This document shows positions 1-5,513 of a DNA stretch of 7,139 nucleotides, one piece after another. Under the pieces are notes generated by a model. That model saw only the letters and a list, made by a program, of their open reading frames with translations. It was not told where the DNA came from and made no database searches. Made by a program: the position numbers and the translations under genes. Location of the stretch: positions 1 through 7,139 of the forward strand of contig JAEXPB010000143.1 in the NCBI GenBank assembly GCA_023438965.1. The letters are read 5' to 3'. This stretch comes from Bacillota bacterium. Its GTDB lineage: Bacteria; Bacillota; Clostridia; Saccharofermentanales; UBA5734. Position 1 is the stretch's first letter. Every line of letters begins with the position of its first letter.

Positions 1-569
1 GCACCGAGGGCGCCCTGACCGGATCCGAAGATGCCCAGTACTCGGAAGGCAAATTCCTGCAGGTCAAGAAAATTATTGAACGATTCCAAGGCCGCACTGA
101 TTTTGCCGACCTGGACCGGCGCTGGACGGAAAAAGTGACCGATGTCCGCAATTGGTTCCTGTTTGCCGCGAGCGAACGCTGGCGGGAGGATAATACCGAG
201 TATGAACACTATACCGACTCCAGCGGCAAATCCGGCGGCCAGAAGGAGAAACTGGCCTATACGGTACTGGCAGCCAGCCTGGCCTATCAGTTCGGCCTTG
301 AATGGGGCGCGGTGCATTCCCGGTCGTTCCGTTTTGTCGTGATCGACGAGGCGTTCGGACGCGGCTCCGATGATTCGGCCCAGTATGGCTTGCAGTTATT
401 TGCCCAGCTCAATCTCCAGCTGCTAATCGTTACGCCGCTGCAGAAAATCCATATCATTGAGCCCTTTGTCGCCAATGTCGGCTTCGTCCACAATGAGGAT
501 GGCAGCAGTTCGGTTCTGCGCAATCTCAGTATCCAAGAATATCGCGCAGAAAAGCAGAGACTGTCATGA
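1..569 (+). CDS. jetC: JetC, SMC-like ATPase of Wadjet anti-plasmid system (3' part)
   Basis: The reading frame is open from base 3, so this is the C-terminal 188 residues of a longer protein whose start lies upstream of the window. Visible in order are an ABC signature (KSGGQKEKLA, SGGQ at visible residues 77-80, bases 231-242), a Walker B strand ending in VVIDEAF (Asp115, Glu116), a D-loop-like GRGSDD segment, and the TPLQKI stretch (from residue 144) where SMC/Rad50 ATPases have their switch region. The segment WREDNTEYEHYTDSSGKSGG is characteristic of JetC, the SMC-like subunit of Wadjet, rather than of SbcC or RecN. In the family, JetC with JetA (kleisin) and JetB forms a condensin-like motor that extrudes circular plasmid DNA. 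The start codon at 135 is internal and not the true start. The stop overlaps the jetD start. The Walker A motif and coiled coil are off-window. The type I assignment is inferred from the jetD partner. Confidence 0.93.
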   Translation, partial: TEGALTGSEDAQYSEGKFLQVKKIIERFQGRTDFADLDRRWTEKVTDVRNWFLFAASERWREDNTEYEHYTDSSGKSGGQKEKLAYTVLAASLAYQFGLEWGAVHSRSFRFVVIDEAFGRGSDDSAQYGLQLFAQLNLQLLIVTPLQKIHIIEPFVANVGFVHNEDGSSSVLRNLSIQEYRAEKQRLS

Positions 570-1819
570 TGAACCAAGCAGACGGAGCAGACCGACCGAA
601 GCAGGCAACCGCAAGGAAAACAGAGGTTGCCGGCCATAAACCGGACTGGACCACTGCTGATGATATCAAAGCTCAGGTGCAGAAGCTCTGGGACCGGGGT
701 CTGATTCTGGGCGCCATGGCCGGCGGCGAATCGGTTTTCCCGCTGCGCCTGCCGCTCAAAGGCCCAGCGTCCCGGGAGCTGAGCGAGCGGTTTGCCGAAG
801 TTCGCGCCTGGATAGCCCAACTAGCCGGGGCTGCTGGAGATTTTCGTCTGGAATGGCGCCAAGTCAACCATCGCGTGCTGGGTACCAATAATATACCCGC
901 AGCCATCTGGATCGATCAGCCCAATGACGCGTTGAATCTGATCGGTCAGCGCAAAGCCGCGGACCAGTTCGCCGTCCTGGTGGCGCAAACCCGCCAAGAA
1001 CAGCCGGGTTTGCTGCCCTGGTTAATCAAGCGGCCCCTGCGCGCCAGTGAGCTGACCCAAGAGTGGCCACTGTTGCTGACGATCGTCGGCTGGATGATCA
1101 AAAATCCGCGGCCGATGATCTACCTGCGCCAGATCGATTTACCGGGCGTCCACACCAAGCTGATCGAAGCACATCGCGGCGTGCTGGCCGAACTCTTCGA
1201 CCTGGTCTTGCCGGCGGAGCAGATCGACGAGACTGCCACGGGCCTCGGCGGCTTCTGCCGCCGCTACGGCTTCCGGGACAAACCAGCCCGCGTGCGTTTT
1301 CGCCTGCTCGATCCGAATCTTCGTTTGCTGCAGGCTGGAACCGACCAGGACATAACCGTGACGGAAGCGGCCTTTGCCGCCATGGAACTGCCGGTCAGCA
1401 AGGTGTTCATCACGGAAAACGAAATCAACTTCTTAACTTTCCCCGCTGTTTCGGACGCCCTCCTGATCTTCGGGTCCGGTTATGGTTTTGACCATCTCGC
1501 GACAGCAACCTGGCTGCAGCAAAAAGCCATCTTCTATTGGGGGGACATCGACACGCACGGCTTTGCCATCCTCAACCAACTACGCCGGCTTTATCCCCAT
1601 ACCCGATCAATCTTGATGGACCAGGCGACCTTCATGGCGCACCAAATCTTTTGGGGTACGGAAGATCAACCGGAGACCGGCAACCTGACCGGCTTGAGCG
1701 ACGAAGAAGCCCGACTTTACAATCTGCTGCGTGATAACATCCTGGGGAAAAAGCTCCGCCTTGAGCAGGAGAAAATCGGATTTACCTACCTGCTGACGGT
1801 GTTGCGCCGCTTGTCATGA
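566..1819 (+). CDS. jetD: JetD, Toprim-like nuclease subunit of Wadjet
   Basis: A complete 417-residue protein. The N-terminal half (about 30-225) matches the DUF3322 region (FPLRLPLKGP, FRLEWRQVNHRVLGTNNIP). The C-terminal half (about 235-412) matches the DUF2220 Toprim-like fold: VFITENEINFL supplies the acidic residue of the first motif (Glu284, Glu286) and FYWGDIDTHGFAIL the DxD motif (Asp327, Asp329, then His331-Gly332). A conserved RLEQEKI segment lies near the C-terminus (Glu400, Glu402). In Wadjet, JetD resembles topoisomerase VI-type nucleases and cleaves circular DNA handled by the JetABC motor. The start ATG overlaps the jetC stop (ATGA, 566-569). Only a weak ribosome binding site precedes it (AAGCAGAG), so translational coupling is likely. 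A second ATG follows immediately. Length and metal-site residues look intact, so the enzyme is probably functional. The DUF3322-DUF2220 arrangement suggests type I Wadjet. Confidence 0.93.
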   Translation: MMNQADGADRPKQATARKTEVAGHKPDWTTADDIKAQVQKLWDRGLILGAMAGGESVFPLRLPLKGPASRELSERFAEVRAWIAQLAGAAGDFRLEWRQVNHRVLGTNNIPAAIWIDQPNDALNLIGQRKAADQFAVLVAQTRQEQPGLLPWLIKRPLRASELTQEWPLLLTIVGWMIKNPRPMIYLRQIDLPGVHTKLIEAHRGVLAELFDLVLPAEQIDETATGLGGFCRRYGFRDKPARVRFRLLDPNLRLLQAGTDQDITVTEAAFAAMELPVSKVFITENEINFLTFPAVSDALLIFGSGYGFDHLATATWLQQKAIFYWGDIDTHGFAILNQLRRLYPHTRSILMDQATFMAHQIFWGTEDQPETGNLTGLSDEEARLYNLLRDNILGKKLRLEQEKIGFTYLLTVLRRLS

Positions 1820-1868
1820 TCCCCTCCTAAAACGCCGCCTTCTTCCCTCTGTCCGATAACCCGCCCGT

Positions 1869-2984
1869 TTAGCCGCGGCCGTCGAAATCCGCGGCGTGCT
1901 CGGGCTGGAGGGGGAACTGGACCGGCTTCCGGTCGCGGTTCGACCGGTAGATCGCCGTGAAGATCTCGACGGTCTTGCGCGCCTCCCGGCCATCGATCAG
2001 CGGCGGGCCGCCGGTCTGGACTGCGCGCAGGAAATCCTCATCCTGCCGTTCGTAATAATACGGCATCGCGTCGATGCTGCGGAAGAAGGCGGCGTCCTCC
2101 TGCTTCCAGGTTTCCAGGCAGCTTTCTTCGCCCGGAACAGTCCACAGGTCATTGACCGGCGGTTCGGTGATGCTGGTGACCCCGGCGATGAACATCGCGC
2201 CGCCGTCGGTCTGCACACCAATAGATGCCCCATTGGCGCCGTAGACGTGTACTTGGCCGTAAAGTGCCGGATTCATGGAGTTGCTGACGACAATATTGCC
2301 CAGGCCGCCGTTTTTAAACCGAATGACGGCTACGGCGGTGTCTTCGACTTCGATATACGGATGATTGAGATTAGACCAGAAACCGAAGAGCTCGTCGATC
2401 GGCCCCATGAACCACTGTAGCAGGTCCAGCTGATGCGGGGCCTGGTTGACCAGCACGCCGCCGCCCTCGCCGGACCAGGATCCGCGCCAGGGGTCGCTGC
2501 GGTAGTAGGCCTGGTCTCGCCAGCCGAACATGTTGACCGTCCCGAGGACCGGCCGGCCGATCTTGCCGGCGTCGATGGCTTGCCGCACGCGCTGCGTAGG
2601 GGAGTAGAAACGGCGCTGGCAGATGCCTCCGAGCAGTACGCCGGCGGCATCGGCAGCCTGGATCATCGCATCGCAGTCTTCCAGTGAGGATGCCAGCGGC
2701 TTTTCGACCAGCACATGCGCACCGGCCCGCGCGGCGGCGACAGCGGCCGCGGCATGCGCCGGATGGGGTGTGCAGATGATGACTGCTTCCACTCGCGCAG
2801 CCGCCACCATGGCGGCAATGTCGGTGAAGGCCGCAACCCGGTATTGTTCGGCGAAGGCCTGGGCTTTGCGGCTATCCCGGCTGCAGACCGCGACAAAGTC
2901 CGATTCCGGAATCGCCTGCAGCGCCCGGGCGTGATAATGGGCGACTTTGCCGCATCCGATGACGGCGGTTCTGATTGGACGCAT
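1869..2984 (-). CDS. Gfo/Idh/MocA-family NAD(P)-dependent oxidoreductase
   Basis: A complete 371-residue protein with the full family layout. An N-terminal Rossmann fold carries the dinucleotide-binding motif VIGCGKVA (Gly10, Gly12), then CTPHPAHA. VLVEKPLA contains the Lys95 of the EKP motif, which acts in substrate binding and catalysis. The C-terminal alpha/beta substrate domain starts with GGGVLVNQAPHQLDLLQW, where His184 is the expected catalytic histidine and Asp187 follows. The position that is often Asp is Asn180, which is common in one branch of the family. Such enzymes oxidise or reduce hydroxyl or keto groups of sugars, inositols and related polyols in the cytosol; the exact substrate is not readable. 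The start is supported by AAGGGAGG (2990-2997), five bases before the ATG. It lies 68 bases downstream of the zinc dehydrogenase gene on the same strand, so the two are probably co-transcribed and may act in sequence on one substrate. Confidence 0.9.
   Translation of the reverse strand: MRPIRTAVIGCGKVAHYHARALQAIPESDFVAVCSRDSRKAQAFAEQYRVAAFTDIAAMVAAARVEAVIICTPHPAHAAAAVAAARAGAHVLVEKPLASSLEDCDAMIQAADAAGVLLGGICQRRFYSPTQRVRQAIDAGKIGRPVLGTVNMFGWRDQAYYRSDPWRGSWSGEGGGVLVNQAPHQLDLLQWFMGPIDELFGFWSNLNHPYIEVEDTAVAVIRFKNGGLGNIVVSNSMNPALYGQVHVYGANGASIGVQTDGGAMFIAGVTSITEPPVNDLWTVPGEESCLETWKQEDAAFFRSIDAMPYYYERQDEDFLRAVQTGGPPLIDGREARKTVEIFTAIYRSNRDRKPVQFPLQPEHAADFDGRG
1872..1895. terminator. GC-rich inverted repeat at end of oxidoreductase gene (weak terminator candidate)
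   Basis: GCCGCGG (1872-1878) and CCGCGGC (1889-1895) form a perfect 7-bp stem with a 10-base loop, covering the last codons of the leftward oxidoreductase gene close to its convergent meeting with jetD. There is no T-run on either strand (leftward it is followed by TAAACGGG), so it is not a canonical intrinsic terminator. It may be chance in GC-rich coding DNA. The 1820-1868 gap itself holds no hairpin I can see and is pyrimidine-rich on the + strand. Confidence 0.25.
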
Positions 2985-3022
2985 AGAATCCTCCCTTGGC
3001 TTACGGCCGGTGCTTAGCGTCG

Positions 3023-3046
3023 GTAAAGAAATAACTTGTTCTTTAC
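3023..3046. repeat. Perfect 8-bp stem-loop between the two dehydrogenase genes
   Basis: GTAAAGAA (3023-3030) and TTCTTTAC (3039-3046) are perfect inverted repeats around the 8-base loop ATAACTTG. The element begins six bases after the stop of the upstream dehydrogenase in transcript direction and is AT-rich inside GC-rich surroundings. No T-run follows it leftward, so a classical terminator is unlikely. It could be an RNA element that protects or processes the transcript between the cistrons, or a protein-binding operator for the downstream gene. Confidence 0.6.
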
Positions 3047-3052
3047 AACGAC

Positions 3053-4084
3053 TTATGGTTGCAGGATCACTTTCATCAATCCGGATTCACGGTCGTAGAG
3101 CCGCTTGAACCAGGCGGCGCCATCGGCCAGCGGAGCAACGGCGCTGATGAAGGCATCAATATTGACCTTGCCGGCGGCGATCAGGTCGAGGCAGTCTGGA
3201 TATTCGCCGGCAGAGGCGCAGGAACCGGTCAGCAGGATCTGGCGGGTGACCACGGCCTGGAGCGGAAAGTCGACCGTCGGTTTCAGGTTGCCGACCATGG
3301 TCACCGAACCGCCTTTTTTAACCGATGCGATGGCGGTTTGCAGAGCAGCGCCGACGCCCACAACCTCGAAGGACTGGTCGGCGCCCCGGCCGTCAGTCAG
3401 GCGGAAGACCTCGGCAGGCACATCGGTTTCATCGGAACGGAGACAGTTGTCAGCGCCCAATTGCCGGGCGAGGGCCAGTTTTTCCGGCACCAGGTCGACA
3501 GCAATGATTTTGCCGCAGCCGGCGATTTTGAGCAGTTGAATAACCAGCAGGCCGATCATGCCGGCTCCGACAACAACCGCCGAGCTATTCAGGGCCGGCG
3601 GACGGCGTGTAACGGCATGCCAGGCAATCGACAGCGGTTCGACCATGGCCGCCTGGGTAAAGGAAACACTGTCCGGCAGCCGGTAGAGAATATGCCGCGG
3701 TACGGCGACATATTCGGCGAAAGCGCCATGCAGACGGTAATCAGCGCAGGAAACGCCGAGAACCCGCCGGTTGTCGCAGAGATTGATCTCGCCGCGCCGG
3801 CAAAAAAAGCATTGTCCGCAGTAAATGGTGGAATCGAAAGTCACCCGGTCGCCGACCTGGTAATCCCGCACATCCGCGCCGACCTGCTCGATGACGCCGG
3901 CCGCCTCATGTCCCATGATCACCGGCGGGATGCGCCGTCCGGTGCTGCCGTCCATGCCGTGGACGTCGCTGCCGCAGATGGAGCAGGCTTTCACCCGCAC
4001 CAATACTTCATTCGGGCCGTATTCAGGCCGGGGAACATCCACATACCGGAACTGGTTGTATTCTTGCAAAATCAGGGCTTTCAT
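3053..4084 (-). CDS. Zinc-dependent medium-chain alcohol/polyol dehydrogenase
   Basis: A 343-residue protein of the medium-chain dehydrogenase superfamily, closest by eye to the sorbitol / galactitol-1-phosphate / threonine dehydrogenase group. Catalytic zinc ligands are Cys37 (SICGSD), His59-Glu60 (MGHEAAG) and probably Glu149 (MVEPL). The structural zinc lobe is Cys89, Cys92, Cys95 and Cys103 (YCGQCFFCRRGEINLC). The Rossmann motif is VVVGAGMIG (173-178), and Asp197 ending the second strand favours NAD over NADP. The protein should oxidise a secondary alcohol of a polyol or sugar acid in the cytosol; the substrate is not determined. An upstream in-frame ATG at 4186 would add 34 residues, but they look non-family and run through the promoter region. 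The ATG at 4084 has a strong ribosome binding site and gives the usual family length. It is the first gene of a leftward pair with the Gfo/Idh/MocA oxidoreductase. Confidence 0.92.
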   Translation of the reverse strand: MKALILQEYNQFRYVDVPRPEYGPNEVLVRVKACSICGSDVHGMDGSTGRRIPPVIMGHEAAGVIEQVGADVRDYQVGDRVTFDSTIYCGQCFFCRRGEINLCDNRRVLGVSCADYRLHGAFAEYVAVPRHILYRLPDSVSFTQAAMVEPLSIAWHAVTRRPPALNSSAVVVGAGMIGLLVIQLLKIAGCGKIIAVDLVPEKLALARQLGADNCLRSDETDVPAEVFRLTDGRGADQSFEVVGVGAALQTAIASVKKGGSVTMVGNLKPTVDFPLQAVVTRQILLTGSCASAGEYPDCLDLIAAGKVNIDAFISAVAPLADGAAWFKRLYDRESGLMKVILQP

Positions 4085-4092
4085 GGCAACGA

Positions 4093-4101
4093 CTCCCCCT
4101 T
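4093..4101 (-). promoter_or_regulatory. Ribosome binding site of the zinc dehydrogenase
   Basis: On the minus strand AAGGGGGAG lies eight bases before the ATG at 4084. This fixes the start there rather than at the in-frame ATG at 4186, which would give a non-family N-terminal extension. Confidence 0.8.
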
Positions 4102-4111
4102 TGACGGTCAA
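4101..4111. repeat. Palindrome TTGAC-G-GTCAA in the dehydrogenase leader
   Basis: A perfect 11-base palindrome immediately upstream of (and touching) the dehydrogenase ribosome binding site. As RNA its loop would be too tight for the full stem, so a DNA-binding protein site is the likelier role if it has one. Short palindromes occur by chance, hence the modest confidence. Confidence 0.35.
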
Positions 4112-4124
4112 TCTGGAAGAAAAT

Positions 4125-4139
4125 AGTCGCATGGCGACT
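4125..4139 (-). promoter_or_regulatory. Leader hairpin followed by U-rich tract (possible attenuator or operator)
   Basis: AGTCGC (4125-4130) and GCGACT (4134-4139) are perfect 6-bp inverted repeats around three bases. In the leftward transcript the hairpin is followed by AUUUUCUU, the pattern of a short intrinsic terminator, inside the predicted dehydrogenase leader. A further AGTCG, encoded at 4090-4094 and overlapping the end of the ribosome binding site, could pair with the second arm instead. The stem is short, so it could equally be an operator just downstream of the transcription start. Confidence 0.4.
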
Positions 4140-4152
4140 GGGCACTGCAACC

Positions 4153-4181
4153 ATTTTAGCGCATTATCGCCGCTCCGTAAA
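4153..4181 (-). promoter_or_regulatory. Candidate promoter for the dehydrogenase unit
   Basis: On the minus strand TTTACG (rc of 4176-4181) and TAAAAT (rc of 4153-4158) are separated by 17 bases and resemble -35 and -10 boxes of a housekeeping promoter, with 4/6 and 5/6 matches. Transcription would begin near 4146, leaving a leader of about 60 bases. GATAAT, starting slightly further upstream, is an alternative -10 box but lacks a -35 box. Confidence 0.4.
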
Positions 4182-4202
4182 TGCACCGCAGAACGGCCTT
4201 AT

Positions 4203-4231
4203 TTGACACTGCCGGAATTTCCGGATATCAT
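4203..4231 (+). promoter_or_regulatory. Sigma-70-like promoter of the wall hydrolase gene
   Basis: A perfect TTGACA -35 box (4203-4208) and a TATCAT -10 box (4226-4231, one mismatch from consensus) are separated by the optimal 17 bases. Transcription would start near 4238, giving a leader of about 38 bases before the TTG start at 4276. This is the best promoter-like sequence I found in the window. Confidence 0.7.
4212..4224. promoter_or_regulatory. Palindromic operator candidate inside promoter spacer
   Basis: CCGGAA-T-TTCCGG is a perfect 13-base palindrome lying wholly between the -35 and -10 boxes of the hydrolase promoter. A dimeric regulator bound there would block RNA polymerase. No regulator gene is encoded in the window, so the partner is unknown. 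Confidence 0.45.
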
Positions 4232-4264
4232 TATGGATACATGCTAGTGCCAATGCAACCTGAC

Positions 4265-4270
4265 AGGAGG
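4265..4270 (+). promoter_or_regulatory. Ribosome binding site deciding a TTG start
   Basis: AGGAGG stands five bases before TTG at 4276. The next candidates, ATG at 4318 and 4321, have no ribosome binding site and would remove the basic N-terminus (AKK, Arg10) of the signal peptide, so the TTG is preferred. Confidence 0.75.
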
Positions 4271-4275
4271 ACCCT

Positions 4276-5487
4276 TTGGCGAAAAAGATCTGGCAATCAC
4301 CCCGGGCAGCCTGCGGCATGATGGTTGGCTTATGGCTGACCTTCCTTGTTTCAACGCCGATCATCGGGCTTGCCGCACCGCATCCGCAGTCGACGGCCGA
4401 TAAGGCGGCCTCCTTGCCGGCACCCTTGCAGACTGCCGGCGAGACCGAGCTGTCTTTGCTGACCGAGCCATCACTGCTCAGCCGTTCCATGGCCGATATC
4501 GCGTCAGCCGACAGCGATGATCCGGGTATTGCGGAAACGACCGCCGGCGAAACTGCCGAACCTACGCCGACCACCGAGCCGGCTCCAGCGGAAACACAAG
4601 CAGCAGTCGCGGCGGCGCCGGAGCCCACAGCCGGCGGTCCGGTTTTCATTGCGGTCAAATATGCCCTCTATGTGACTGCCAATCGCCTCAACCTGCGCGC
4701 TGAGCCATCAACCGACGCCGCGTCGCTGGCCCAGATGAAATACGGCGACAAAGTCCTTTGCATCGGTGAGAATGACGAGTGGATGCAAGTTGAAGCCAAT
4801 GGCCTCACCGGCTACCTCAAAACCGAATATACCAGCAAGATGATGATTTTCAAGCCGGTCATGGAGACGGTCTTTGTCAGCTCAAACACTTTGAATCTGC
4901 GATCCGAACCGTCAACCGACGCCAGCATCGTCGAGAAGCTGGTCAAGAGCGAACCACTGACCAGAACCGGCATCGGCGACCAGTGGTCGAAGGTGACATC
5001 CATGTCCGGCAAGCAAGGCTATGTCTATACCGAATATCTGTCGCTCCAGCCGCCGTTCACGGAGGCGATCACTTATTCCAAAGCCGATTATTCGCAAGTC
5101 GACCAGACGGAAATTGACTTGCTGATGAAAATCGTCTACATGGAGGCCGGACCTTCATCCAGTTATAATGGTTATCTGGCAGTGGCCTCGGTGATCCTCA
5201 ACCGCGTCGAAAGCGGACGCTTCTCCAATACGATCACCGGTGTCATCAGCGCGCCGAACCAGTTCACAACCTATCTCATCCCGCGTGATCCCGTCATCAG
5301 CGACACGGCCCGGCGGGCGGTCACCGATGCCCTGGCCGGTAAACGGATCATGCCGAAATATGTCCTTTACTTCATGGACGCCGAATCATATAAGCACAAT
5401 ATCAGCGAGGGCGGATCTTTCAGCCGGCTGGTCCTGTACACGATCGCTTATGGCAACGCCTGGTTCTATAAGGCCAGCGACCGCTGA
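4276..5487 (+). CDS. Secreted cell wall hydrolase: two SH3b domains plus SleB/CwlJ-type domain
   Basis: A complete 403-residue exported protein. Residues 1-34 form a signal peptide: basic AKK start, hydrophobic core MMVGLWLTFLVSTPIIG, likely cleavage near LAA-PHP. Residues about 85-122 are a Pro/Thr/Ala/Glu-rich linker. Two bacterial SH3 domains follow (about 129-186 and 197-256), each with the NxLNLRxEPSTDA hallmark and a GYxxTEY end; they are expected to bind peptidoglycan. The C-terminal domain (about 278-400) matches the SleB/CwlJ hydrolase family: IVYMEAGPSSSYNGYLAVAS with Glu290 as the likely catalytic acid, then VILNRVESGRF and PNQF. SleB enzymes are lytic transglycosylases acting on peptidoglycan. 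SH3b repeats replace the usual SleB binding domain and no ypeB lies beside it, so a role in vegetative wall remodelling is at least as likely as spore germination. It is monocistronic, has its own strong promoter, and ends tail-to-tail with lhr. Confidence 0.9.
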   Translation: MAKKIWQSPRAACGMMVGLWLTFLVSTPIIGLAAPHPQSTADKAASLPAPLQTAGETELSLLTEPSLLSRSMADIASADSDDPGIAETTAGETAEPTPTTEPAPAETQAAVAAAPEPTAGGPVFIAVKYALYVTANRLNLRAEPSTDAASLAQMKYGDKVLCIGENDEWMQVEANGLTGYLKTEYTSKMMIFKPVMETVFVSSNTLNLRSEPSTDASIVEKLVKSEPLTRTGIGDQWSKVTSMSGKQGYVYTEYLSLQPPFTEAITYSKADYSQVDQTEIDLLMKIVYMEAGPSSSYNGYLAVASVILNRVESGRFSNTITGVISAPNQFTTYLIPRDPVISDTARRAVTDALAGKRIMPKYVLYFMDAESYKHNISEGGSFSRLVLYTIAYGNAWFYKASDR

Positions 5488-5513
5488 CCGCCGACCACCT
5501 TGCCCAAACGGCG

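Noticed and set aside
287..820. 177-codon minus-strand frame across the jetC-jetD junction
   Set aside because: Antisense to two confidently identified genes; no family resemblance or start signal.
3059..4126. 355-codon open frame on the + strand opposite the zinc dehydrogenase
   Set aside because: It mirrors the coding frame of a clear family member on the other strand, has no recognisable domain and no ribosome binding site; long antisense frames are common in GC-rich genes.
4085..4186. N-terminal extension of the zinc dehydrogenase to an upstream ATG
   Set aside because: The 34 extra residues are not family-like, they span the likely promoter and leader palindromes, and the ATG at 4084 has a strong ribosome binding site.
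4164..4658. 164-codon minus-strand frame rich in Ala, Ser and Gly
   Set aside because: It is the antisense of the low-complexity linker and signal peptide of the wall hydrolase and runs through its promoter.
5488..5513. Bidirectional terminator between the hydrolase and lhr genes
   Set aside because: Only a 5-bp CGCCG/CGGCG pairing with a long loop is visible and there is no T-run on either strand.
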